Assembly: GCA_020248405.1 (NCBI GenBank)
Contig: JADCHQ010000009.1
Coordinates: 29,058-93,057, forward strand
DNA from: Rhodocyclaceae bacterium
Lineage (GTDB): Bacteria; Pseudomonadota; Gammaproteobacteria; Burkholderiales; Ga0077523
DNA length: 64,000 nt
Reading direction: 5' to 3'
A program made the position numbers and the translations under genes. Position 1 is the first letter of the stretch. Every line of letters begins with the position of its first letter. Shown piece after piece: positions 21,864-29,379 of this stretch. Below the pieces are notes generated by a model. It did no database searches. It was not told the DNA's origin and saw nothing but the letters and a program-made list of their open reading frames with translations.

Positions 21864-21997
21864 AAACACCAATGGAGCCGGCAATCCCTCGGAAAGACTG
21901 GGCCTGGCCGCGCGAAGGCCGACTTGTACCGTCAGGACTACCGACACTTTGATGAGGTCCAGCATTGACGCGGGTTTCCGGGCGATTTGCGCGGGAT

Positions 21998-22027
21998 GCA
22001 CGTTTCGAGATCTATCGAGGTCTATCG
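21998..22027 (-). repeat. Left terminal array of 10-bp units (CGATAGAnnn)
   Basis: On the minus strand three consecutive 10-bp units start at 22027 (CGATAGACCT), 22017 (CGATAGATCT) and 22007 (CGAAACGTGC, degenerate). The same unit family occurs near the right end in opposite orientation (38105-38134 and 38169-38198). One-helical-turn periodicity suggests cooperative protein binding, for example integrase or AlpA/excisionase. Function is inferred. Confidence 0.7.
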
Positions 22028-22145
22028 GGCTTGGCGAGGGCTTGGTCGGGGGTGTCGTCCCCTGCAGGAGAGCCATCGCCTCTGCCTGGGAGCGTACCGT
22101 CACCACCGCGCGTAAGTCATTGTCGCATCAGATCTTTCAGGCCGA

Positions 22146-22157
22146 TTTTTTACCGTC
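22146..22157 (+). repeat. Left copy of the TTTTTACCGTC motif (putative arm-type site)
   Basis: TTTTTTACCGTC about 290 bp inside the left end. Shorter TACCGTCA copies lie at 21927-21934 and 22095-22102. The right end holds five copies (37930-38086). Sharing a motif between both ends of an element fits integrase arm-type binding sites. It overlaps the region just downstream of the toxin gene stop. Confidence 0.55.
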
Positions 22158-22164
22158 GACGCGC

Positions 22165-23082
22165 TCAGGCACTCTCCTCCTGCGACCACGGCCCACCAGC
22201 CGTCCACCGACCACGAAGCCGTGAATTGCTAGCTGCGGCCTCGACGACCGGCAGCAGGAAACGCCCCAGCGCCGCGATGACGTCGTTCAACGCGAGTCCT
22301 TCCAGCCGATTCCTCCTTAGGAATGCCAGCCACTGCGCATCCTTCTGCGCATCTTGCGCGAACGCGTCAGTGAGTCCTAGGGGCGCCGATCCGGACATGC
22401 TCGTAGCGCGCCGATCAAACGTTGCCCGTACAGCACGGCGCAGGATGTCTGCGTCGAAGTCGGCGTACCGCGCGAGCACCCAGAGATCGAAGTAGTCCTT
22501 CATCCGGCTGTTTGCCATACCAAGCGACGTGAGCGCCTCAAGCTTTTCAGCCACAACCGTGTACCGCGGGTAGGCCCGAAGCTTCGGTGCAGCGAACTCC
22601 GGCAGCATCACCGGGTACTCGACATCATCTGGATCCGGTGTCACGGCATCGCCGAAGCCGATGTCGACCTGGATCTGGCAGCGGGCTCCATCGATCGAGC
22701 CCAGCAGGCCGACGCGCACCCCCGCATAGTTCGCATCCTTGCGGATCTCCGTTGCACGCACCGTGTCGGGGTCGAAGGTCACGCCGTCGTCCTCGGCGAT
22801 GGCACTGATCTCCTTAAACGTGCTCTCCATGAGCGACAGCTCGCCCGACCCGAACCCCAGGAGGTCGATATCCCTGGTCGGCCGATGCGGCACGTCGAAC
22901 CACAGATCGAAAAGCAACGCGCCCTTCAGCAAGAAGTGGTCCGCGTGGCTGGAGACGCCTATCCGGTACAGAAGGCGTTCGATTGCATACCTCGTCAACA
23001 CCAGACTGAAGTCCTGCCGGGTCTCGCGCGCGCGAGCGAGAAGGCGCGCACGCACCGATGCGCCGACATTTCGCCCTGTCAC
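22165..23082 (-). CDS. AbiEii/AbiGii-type nucleotidyltransferase toxin
   Basis: A 305-aa DNA polymerase beta-like nucleotidyltransferase: the LLKGALLFDLWF segment followed by HRPTRDIDLLGFG gives the G-x-D-x-D active-site pattern, and the C-terminal part has VVAEKLEALTSLGMANSRMKDYFDLWVLA, the characteristic EK-LEA...SRMKDYFDL stretch of AbiEii. In type IV AbiE systems such toxins (e.g. MenT/AbiEii) act as nucleotidyltransferases. The GTG start at 23082 overlaps the antitoxin stop (GTGA), so the pair is coupled. It lies at the extreme left of the island. Confidence 0.88.
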   Translation of the reverse strand: MTGRNVGASVRARLLARARETRQDFSLVLTRYAIERLLYRIGVSSHADHFLLKGALLFDLWFDVPHRPTRDIDLLGFGSGELSLMESTFKEISAIAEDDGVTFDPDTVRATEIRKDANYAGVRVGLLGSIDGARCQIQVDIGFGDAVTPDPDDVEYPVMLPEFAAPKLRAYPRYTVVAEKLEALTSLGMANSRMKDYFDLWVLARYADFDADILRRAVRATFDRRATSMSGSAPLGLTDAFAQDAQKDAQWLAFLRRNRLEGLALNDVIAALGRFLLPVVEAAASNSRLRGRWTAGGPWSQEESA

Positions 23083-23678
23083 GACAGGCTCTCCAGATAG
23101 GGGCGCATCACGTTGGCGACCCGGCACTGAACCGCGTAGCGCCAGAGATCGTCCATGGTCACCCGCCGCGCAGCCCAGGCTTCGCGCAGAGCTTCCAGGG
23201 CCACATCCAGACCGATCTTGTTGCGAAACTTGAAGCAGTCGGCGACGGTGCGTGCCACGCTGGTCACGCGGACCACGACGCCATCGATCGGGTGCTCTTC
23301 GATACCGTCGGTCAGGCCGACACCGGAGAAGCGAACGACCCGCAGCGGGGGGTAGTCGATCCTGGGCGCGCGCGACTTGTTCGGGATGGCCACCCAGAGC
23401 TCGAACGGAGACTGGGTCGTCAGGCTGTGCACTCGCAGCGCAGAGAGCAGGCAGACGAGGGCCTGCGGGTGCTTGCGGGCGACCTCGGCCATGGAGCCAT
23501 GTTCTGACGCAGGCCGACCGGGGATCGCATACAGACCCCGCCCGACGCGTTCAAGGCGCCCCTGACGGACCAGCCTCGTGAGGGCGACACGCGGCAGAGA
23601 CCATTCATCCAGGTCGCGAGGCCGGATCAGACCCTGGTTTGCCGCGAGGGCCAGTATTCGCTGATGGTTGGAGTCCAC
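23079..23678 (-). CDS. AbiEi-type antitoxin / transcriptional regulator
   Basis: A 199-aa protein with an N-terminal winged helix (ILALAANQGLIRPRDLDEWSLPRVALTRLVRQGRLERVGRGLYAI) and the AbiEi C-terminal domain (QALVCLLSALRVHSLTTQSPFELWVAIPN, DGVVVRVTSVARTVADCFKFRNKIGLDVALEALREA). The start is GTG 23678 (VDSNHQRILAL); upstream codons lack similarity. It precedes the nucleotidyltransferase toxin with a 4-bp overlap. In this class the antitoxin usually represses its own promoter. Confidence 0.88.
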   Translation of the reverse strand: MDSNHQRILALAANQGLIRPRDLDEWSLPRVALTRLVRQGRLERVGRGLYAIPGRPASEHGSMAEVARKHPQALVCLLSALRVHSLTTQSPFELWVAIPNKSRAPRIDYPPLRVVRFSGVGLTDGIEEHPIDGVVVRVTSVARTVADCFKFRNKIGLDVALEALREAWAARRVTMDDLWRYAVQCRVANVMRPYLESLS

Positions 23679-23757
23679 GGGGTCATGATGTTCCGAGTTG
23701 CCGGTATTTGTCAATCTTAACCTGCATATCGGAACGTCGAGTCGATCGAAATCCGAG

Positions 23758-24789
23758 TCACCACGGCAAGTGCTCCTCCAGCTCCGCCAGCGCCTGCTGC
23801 ACCCGATCGTCGGCGTCGCTCTGCAGGCTGAGCACCAGCGACAGCGGATCGACCAGCGCAGTGCCCGGCGCCAAGGCGGGGCTGTAGTTCCACAGCTCCA
23901 GTTGTATGGCACCGGGCTCGGCCTCAGGCACCGGCTTGACGCCCTGCTGGGAGGCAAGCCTCCATTGCGAAGGGCTGAGCGCATAGGTCGGCCACGTTGG
24001 TTCCGCCAGTATCGACTGCTGCGCCAATGCGCTGAGACCCGCAAGCCTGAACTCACGCACGGCAAGGTCAGCGGTCGGCAGGACCCAGACCCGGCGTTTG
24101 ACCGGGTTGCGCAGCAGGGGCTTGATGTGTCCCCAGAGCGCACGGGCTGTGTCCTCGGCCCTCAGCCGCCGAAGCTTGCCGACCATCTCCGAAGTCGCGA
24201 TGCCGGCAGCCACCACCTCCCGAGCGGCGCGCGAGGCGGTCATGGCGGTGTAGCCGAGACGTCCGAGCACATCGGCAGGCTCCCACTCGCCCCGCCACGG
24301 CTTACCCAGCAGCACGGCGATCAACATGGCCTGGGCAGCCGGGCTGATCTCGCCCTGGGGCTGCGCCGCCGGCTTGCGAAAGTACTCCCGCAGATCCACG
24401 CCAAGATCGGGCAGGTAGAGCTGGTTGCCAGGTACGACGAAGGGCACTTTCTGCTCGATGAGCCGCTTGCGCTCGTAGGAGGCCAGTGTCCCCGTGGCAT
24501 ACAGAACCGGGAGCCCGCTCCCCTCGCGGATCCTGTCGATCTGGGCGCGGATGGTGGCGAGGCCGGGGCGATCGGCCCGCTTGTCGATGGCCAGCAGGAC
24601 GGGGCGACCCAGCATCGTCAGAGCCTTCAGGTCGAAGGCATCCACAAGGAAGTACGGCAAGCTGGGCGCGCCCGACCAAGGGGCGCTCGGAGCGTCGATT
24701 CCGAGCGTGTCCTTCAAGTACACGCGAATGGCGGCATCGAGGTCAGTCACAGGTCCCCACACGAACACAGCGCTACCGCAGTTTAACAT
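23758..24789 (-). CDS. Unrecognised protein with probable winged-helix segment, divergent from fic
   Basis: Up to 343 aa. The N-terminal about 130 residues (LDAAIRVYLKDTLGI, LPYFLVDAFDLKALTMLGRPVLLAIDKR, GLPVLYATGTLASYERKRLIEQKVPFVVPGNQLYLPDLGVDLREYF) look like a compact alpha/beta domain. The middle (SPAAQAMLIAVLLGKPWRGEWEPADVLGRLGYTAMTASRAAREVVAAGI) looks like a winged helix. The C-terminus has ALAQQSILAEPTWPTYALSP. I recognise no named family. An alternative GTG start at 24750 follows GGGGA. It is divergent from fic across about 95 bp, so it may regulate fic or be its antidote; this is inference. Confidence 0.7.
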   Translation of the reverse strand: MLNCGSAVFVWGPVTDLDAAIRVYLKDTLGIDAPSAPWSGAPSLPYFLVDAFDLKALTMLGRPVLLAIDKRADRPGLATIRAQIDRIREGSGLPVLYATGTLASYERKRLIEQKVPFVVPGNQLYLPDLGVDLREYFRKPAAQPQGEISPAAQAMLIAVLLGKPWRGEWEPADVLGRLGYTAMTASRAAREVVAAGIATSEMVGKLRRLRAEDTARALWGHIKPLLRNPVKRRVWVLPTADLAVREFRLAGLSALAQQSILAEPTWPTYALSPSQWRLASQQGVKPVPEAEPGAIQLELWNYSPALAPGTALVDPLSLVLSLQSDADDRVQQALAELEEHLPW

Positions 24790-24796
24790 CGACGCT

Positions 24797-24820
24797 GTTA
24801 TCGTGCAGATATACGTTATC
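24797..24820. promoter_or_regulatory. Repeated GTTATC motif between fic and its divergent neighbour
   Basis: GTTATC occurs at 24797-24802 and 24815-24820, 18 bp apart, inside the 93-bp divergent intergenic region. A site shared by both promoters would suit a common regulator, for example the winged-helix protein encoded on the minus side. No convincing -35/-10 pair was assigned. Confidence 0.35.
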
Positions 24821-24882
24821 CTCGTTCACCCCGATGATCTGATGTTCGACACCACCGCTATGACCTGCGTTTCATCTCGCAC

Positions 24883-26241
24883 ATGAAGACGCGAACAATG
24901 GACTTTTCATTGGCAATCTTCACGCATACAATCGCGCACGTGAACTCGCAGATCATCCAGCAGTACGACTCCCCGCACCAGTTCGAGCCGCTGATGCCTG
25001 CGGAGCCCATGCTCGCGCCCTTGCTGGAGAAGGCCGGCGACCTGATGCGCAAGGCCACGGCCCTCGGGGCAGCCTCAGGCAAGACTGCGCAGACCGAACT
25101 GCGCAAGCTCCTGCGCAGCATGAACTCGTACTACACCAACCGGATCGAGGGCGAGCACACCCGCCCCAGCGACATCGAGCGCGCGCTGCAGCAGGACTTT
25201 TCTGCCAACGCCGACCTCGCGCGCAAGCAGCGCCTGGCCGTCGCCCACATCCGCACCGAAGCCCTGTGCGAAGGCCAAGTCGACCGCAAGCTCGAGGCCT
25301 ACGGCCCAGAAGCCGCCAGATGGCTCTATTCGCCTGAAGCACTGATCTGGCTGCACAAGGAGCTGTTCCGCGACCTTCCTTCGGACGACCTGCGGCTGGC
25401 CGATGGCAGCACCCTGGTGCCCGGCGAGCTTCGCCAGCGCGGTGTGGCGGTCGGCCGGCACGAGGCGCCGACAGCGCAGTCGCTGCCCCGATTCATCGAG
25501 CGTTGGCAGCAGGTCTACGGCAGCATCCGGCGGGGGGAAGCTTCCGTCGTTGCCCTGGCTGCTGCGCACCATCGGCTGGCGTGGACACACCCTTTTCTGG
25601 ACGGAAATGGCCGGGTCACCCGGCTGCACACCCACCTGCTCCTGCATGCCTGGGGGCTCACGGGTGGTCTGTGGTCCCCCTTGCGGGGATACGCGCGTAC
25701 CGAATCGAAATACAAGGCCCTGCTTCAGGCTGCCGACGAGCACCGTCGCGGAGATCTCGACGGACGGGGCAACCTCACCCAGGCCGGGCTGGTGCAGTGG
25801 ATCGAGTACACCCTGGAGGTCTGCCTCGACCAGGTCGAGTTCATGGCCCGCCAACTAGATGTGCAGGGCATGCAGGACCGCATCCGCGCGGCCCTCGCCT
25901 ATGAGACGGCTGCGGTGAAGTCAGGGGTTCGGGAGGAGGCGCTGCTTCCCCTGCACTACCTCTTCGCCACGCAAGGCGAGCTCGGACGTGCGCAGTTCAA
26001 GGCCATGACCGGCCTGGGCGAGCGCGTGGCCACCGCCACGCTGTCAGCGCTGCTCGCTCGCGGGTTCCTCACCACGGACTCCCCTTACGGGAGCCTGCGG
26101 TTTGGCATCCCACGTCATGCGCTTCGCTTCTACTTCCCCGCCTTGTGGCCGGAGGCGGAGCAGGATCAGGATCTGCTCGATGGCGAAGTCGGGCTGACCG
26201 CCGTGCCTCGCGGCACATCGCGACGCAGTCCCCCGGTCTGA
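24883..26241 (+). CDS. Fic-domain protein with N-terminal inhibitory helix and C-terminal winged helix
   Basis: A 452-aa protein. The Fic active-site motif HPFLDGNGRVTR is complete at residues 236-247, as required for AMPylation (or related nucleotidylation). An inhibitory motif TNRIEG ((S/T)xxxE(G/N), residues 85-90) precedes it in the same chain, so this is a class II, self-inhibited Fic. The C-terminal 90 residues (ALLPLHYLFATQGELGRAQFKAMTGLGERVATATLSALLARGFL) look like a winged helix, common in such Fic proteins that bind DNA near their own gene. Target is unknown. ATG 24898 is an alternative start. Confidence 0.9.
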   Translation: MKTRTMDFSLAIFTHTIAHVNSQIIQQYDSPHQFEPLMPAEPMLAPLLEKAGDLMRKATALGAASGKTAQTELRKLLRSMNSYYTNRIEGEHTRPSDIERALQQDFSANADLARKQRLAVAHIRTEALCEGQVDRKLEAYGPEAARWLYSPEALIWLHKELFRDLPSDDLRLADGSTLVPGELRQRGVAVGRHEAPTAQSLPRFIERWQQVYGSIRRGEASVVALAAAHHRLAWTHPFLDGNGRVTRLHTHLLLHAWGLTGGLWSPLRGYARTESKYKALLQAADEHRRGDLDGRGNLTQAGLVQWIEYTLEVCLDQVEFMARQLDVQGMQDRIRAALAYETAAVKSGVREEALLPLHYLFATQGELGRAQFKAMTGLGERVATATLSALLARGFLTTDSPYGSLRFGIPRHALRFYFPALWPEAEQDQDLLDGEVGLTAVPRGTSRRSPPV

Positions 26242-26360
26242 CGCGATCGGAGCGCCGACCACCCGTCGCACACCTTCGACTACGATTTTTCACACCCAAG
26301 GGCAACTCCCGGAGATCGCTGCGCGCCCTACCCCGTCCCCTCACGGAACCGGAGAGCGCC

Positions 26361-27497
26361 ATGCTGCCCATCCCCACGCCCACTTCGCGGGAAGCCCTTT
26401 ACCAGGAGCTGTGGACCCGCCCCATCCCCGAGCTCTTGAACCGCTACGGCGTGTGCGAGCTCACCTTCCTGACCACCTGCCGCCGGCTGCACCTGCCCGT
26501 GCCGGCCCGACATCTGTGGCCACGGATCGCCGCGGGTGAGCAGTTACAGCCGCCGCCGCTAGGCCCGTGGGAAGGCCGGCGACCACCCGTCGGCCCCATC
26601 CCTCTGTCGGATACCGAAATGGCGCGCCGGATGGCCGTGAAGGCGGCGGCTGCCGCCGCTCAGGAGCGCCAGCAGCCCATCACCGTCCCGGACCGACTGC
26701 TGGACCCTCACCCCCTCGTCAAAGCCACCGCCACCGCGCTGCGCCAGACCGGGAACAGCGATCGCGCCGAGGGCACCCCGCCCGACGAGCTGGCCGGGGC
26801 GCTCGACATCCGCGTCTCGCGCGGGTGCCTCGACCGCGCCCTGCGGATCACCGACACGTTGCTCAAGGCGCTGGCGCTCCATGACATCACTGCCGGCATC
26901 GACCCGAAAACTGGCTCTACCCGATTGCACTCGGGAGACATCACGCTGACCCTGGCCATCAGCGAGCAGATCGTCGCAGCAGCGCGTCGCCCGCCCGGCC
27001 GGCGCACGACCGTCGGCGACGCGGTCCCGGTTCGCCCGACCGCCATGTTGACGATCACCGTGCGCGGGTGGGTGCAACGCCAGTGGCACGACGCCACCAA
27101 GACGCCCCTGGAGCGCCGCCTGCGCGGCATCGTCATCGGCGTCGTCGAGCTGATCGAGGAACAGCGCCATCGGCAGGCCGAGCACCAGACCCGCGAGTCC
27201 GAGATGGAAGCCGCGCAGGCCCGCTACCAGGCCGCCGTCCGGCAACGGTCCGAGGAGGCGGAGCGGCTTCGAGGCCTGCTCCGGGATGCCGTCAGGCTCG
27301 AACGCGCCAACCGCATCAGGGCACTGGCTGCGGCCGTCGAAGCGCAGGCGACTGCGCAAGGCACGCTCGACGACGACAAGCGCAACTGGCTCGATTGGGC
27401 CCGGGGCAAGGCGGACTGGATCGATCCCGTCACCAAGGCGGCCGATCCGGTGCTCGACGGGCCGGGCCCCAAGCGCCCTACCCCATGGCGAGGCTGA
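26361..27497 (+). CDS. Mobile-element-associated hypothetical protein with HTH-like N-terminus and coiled coil
   Basis: A 378-aa protein. The N-terminus (TSREALYQELWTRPIPELLNRYGVCELTFLTTCRRLHLPVPARHLWPRIAAGEQLQPPPL) resembles a family of uncharacterised plasmid/island proteins of the type REELYxxVWSxP...GVSDxxLxKxCRxxxIPxPxxGYW, probably helix-turn-helix (recalled, not searched). The middle has a beta-rich segment; residues about 270-340 are Gln/Glu/Arg-rich and probably coiled coil. The start ATG 26361 has GGAG upstream. Function unknown. Confidence 0.72.
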   Translation: MLPIPTPTSREALYQELWTRPIPELLNRYGVCELTFLTTCRRLHLPVPARHLWPRIAAGEQLQPPPLGPWEGRRPPVGPIPLSDTEMARRMAVKAAAAAAQERQQPITVPDRLLDPHPLVKATATALRQTGNSDRAEGTPPDELAGALDIRVSRGCLDRALRITDTLLKALALHDITAGIDPKTGSTRLHSGDITLTLAISEQIVAAARRPPGRRTTVGDAVPVRPTAMLTITVRGWVQRQWHDATKTPLERRLRGIVIGVVELIEEQRHRQAEHQTRESEMEAAQARYQAAVRQRSEEAERLRGLLRDAVRLERANRIRALAAAVEAQATAQGTLDDDKRNWLDWARGKADWIDPVTKAADPVLDGPGPKRPTPWRG

Positions 27498-27704
27498 CCA
27501 GCCAGGAGGCAGAAGCCTGCCCGGTGCGACGTCTCAGGGAAACGAAGTCCTCTCCGAGCTGGATATTCGCTGTTGACGGGATATTTGCTGTGCAGCGAAT
27601 TTTGCCGACGCAGCTCGGATAGGGTTTGATTTGCTCGATGACGTTGCTGATACTCCGCCTCAGAGCGCCTCGACGAACGTTCACTGAATCGATTCGCCAC
27701 TCCC

Positions 27705-28322
27705 ATGCCCGACCATCCCAAGACTGCAACAGCCGACGTGCTCACGCCCGAGCAGGCGCTCGCCGAGCTCCTGGCGCTCGACATGGACAGTCGGCGCACG
27801 GCAGTCGCAAAGGACGTACGCAGCCGGAGCCCCAGGTACCGCTGCATCCCCGCTCACGAACTTGCCGAAGCCCTCGGTATCCCGGAGCCGGGAAGACCTG
27901 GCGACGGTTGGTCCTTCACGCGCTACGCAAGGATGATGACGGTCGAGGAGTACGCGATGTACAACTCGCCGGCCTCCGAAGTCATCTACATGATCGAGGA
28001 CTCGCTCGATCCCGAGCGTTTGGAGGAACTGATACAGCTCTCCGAGCCCCTGGACGACGTCGACAAGCCTCGCTTCTCGTTCCTGACCCGGAGCGAACGA
28101 AACGACATCGAGGACGCCATCGCCGAGCGTCAACTCGAGGCCAATGAGTCCAACGGCATGTGCTGCCTCGGTCATTGCTCGGTCAAGAGCCCCAGTGGTG
28201 CCGAGTTGCAGTTCGAAGGGGATATCGAGGACGATGGCCACTGCATCACCCTGCGCACGCCGTACGACAAGCGGGCCAAGCGATTCGTCGATCTGTCCCG
28301 TTGCCGCACCAGCTACTGGTAG
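27705..28322 (+). CDS. Hypothetical island protein (205 aa)
   Basis: Encodes 205 aa, acidic, without signal peptide or membrane segment. Recognisable features are few: LTPEQALAELLALDMDSRRTAVAKDV near the start and a Cys-containing NGMCCLGHCSVKSPSGAELQFEGDIEDD near the end. No family is recognised. It is followed 3 bp later by another small gene in the same direction, so the two are probably an operon. About 200 bp separate it from the upstream gene; a weak TTGACG lies at about 27574. Confidence 0.62.
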   Translation: MPDHPKTATADVLTPEQALAELLALDMDSRRTAVAKDVRSRSPRYRCIPAHELAEALGIPEPGRPGDGWSFTRYARMMTVEEYAMYNSPASEVIYMIEDSLDPERLEELIQLSEPLDDVDKPRFSFLTRSERNDIEDAIAERQLEANESNGMCCLGHCSVKSPSGAELQFEGDIEDDGHCITLRTPYDKRAKRFVDLSRCRTSYW

Positions 28323-28325
28323 CCG

Positions 28326-28661
28326 ATGAGCAAAGCCACCGCATCCACCGCTCCGACATCGCCGAAGGTCGCGCCCAGCGACGTTTTCAACGGCGCCACG
28401 GTTCGTCGTCGGTTCGTCGCGGCGGTACTCGAGATCATCGACCGAACGGCCACCGGCCATCGCTCCTACATCCGGGGAACGATGGTGTCCTCCTCCCAGG
28501 GCGACGAGTGGACCCTGCCGGCTGGCACTGCTCATAGAACGCCCTCATTCTGGGGCAGTCCCAGTTCGCTCTCCGTCGAGGGAGAGGAGGCTCGCGCAGC
28601 CATCCTCAAGGCGCTCGGCGTTGAACTGAGCCGCAGTCCGACCTATCGCAAGTACCGCTGA
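28326..28661 (+). CDS. Small hypothetical island protein (111 aa)
   Basis: Encodes 111 aa, soluble, no recognised domain. Segments VRRRFVAAVLEIIDRTATGHRSYIRGTMV and EEARAAILKALGVELSRSPTYRKY look folded. The ATG starts 4 bp after the stop of the preceding 205-aa gene, which supports expression as a pair. The gene converges with the DUF4400 gene, whose stop is 4 bp away on the other strand. Confidence 0.55.
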   Translation: MSKATASTAPTSPKVAPSDVFNGATVRRRFVAAVLEIIDRTATGHRSYIRGTMVSSSQGDEWTLPAGTAHRTPSFWGSPSSLSVEGEEARAAILKALGVELSRSPTYRKYR

Positions 28662-28665
28662 CCGG

Positions 28666-29379
28666 TTACACGTGCTTCTTGTAGTACGCCCACTGCCCCG
28701 CGGCCAGCACCCCGACCAAGACGGCGCCGACGCCGGCACACAGCCCCCACGCGACCGGCGCCGGCCAGACCAGCAGGACTGACCCACCCAGCGCCAGCAC
28801 CACCACCTGTCCGTACTTCGCCCGGTGGTACAGGCTCGCCGACTCTCGCGCCGCCTGCGCACGGCGAATTGCCCGCTGGCTCAGGCCCTCGGCTGCACCC
28901 ACCGCGTAGAGCAGCGCGAGGAGCGGGAGAAACCGGACCAAGATTCCGACGCGCAGGCCCAGCAGCTGGGTGCCGATCATCGCCACCTCGATCGTCTTCT
29001 GCCGGGCGATCCAGGTACTGCGCACGACCGTGTCCGGGATGGACATCGGCGCGCCCTCGGCAAACCGCTGCCCCATCTCATGCAGCCCCGTCGCCTCGAA
29101 AACCAGCTCATAGAGCGCGTTGGCCGGCGCGGTCACCGCCGACGCCAATCCGTCCTGGCGGGCCGCCATGGCCGTGCCGGCCGCCAGCTGCTCGGTGAGC
29201 AGAGTCCGCAGGCCGTCGACCCGCCCCGGCCAGACATGGGCGACGAACACCCAGTCCACCGTCCACGCCACCAGCAGCAGGCCGGCGAGCTCCAGCGTCA
29301 GCGCGAACCCGAGCTTGAGCGGCGCGAGCAGCACCCGCGGCAGCGCCCCGTCATGGAAGCTGGTGTTGCGGGAGCCCAT
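28666..29379 (-). CDS. ICE-type membrane protein of the DUF4400 family
   Basis: A 237-aa membrane protein, hydrophobic near residues 25-50 and 140-165 and in the C-terminal third (VVVLALGGSVLLVWPAPVAWGLCAGVGAVLVGVLAAG). The pattern LELAGLLLVAWTVDWVFVAHVWP ... GLHEMGQRFAEGA fits the integrating-conjugative-element membrane protein that accompanies TraD of the PFGI-1 class. Its start overlaps the traD stop region by 29 bp, so it is the third gene of a relaxase fragment-traD-DUF4400 unit. Confidence 0.82.
   Translation of the reverse strand: MGSRNTSFHDGALPRVLLAPLKLGFALTLELAGLLLVAWTVDWVFVAHVWPGRVDGLRTLLTEQLAAGTAMAARQDGLASAVTAPANALYELVFEATGLHEMGQRFAEGAPMSIPDTVVRSTWIARQKTIEVAMIGTQLLGLRVGILVRFLPLLALLYAVGAAEGLSQRAIRRAQAARESASLYHRAKYGQVVVLALGGSVLLVWPAPVAWGLCAGVGAVLVGVLAAGQWAYYKKHV

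Noticed and set aside
21852..22106. Minus-strand open frame ending in ...VFEWE, resembling the GuaA C-terminus
   Set aside because: Only the last three residues match GuaA and they come from the att core. The rest has no family features and covers the terminal repeats, so it is an att artefact rather than a gene.
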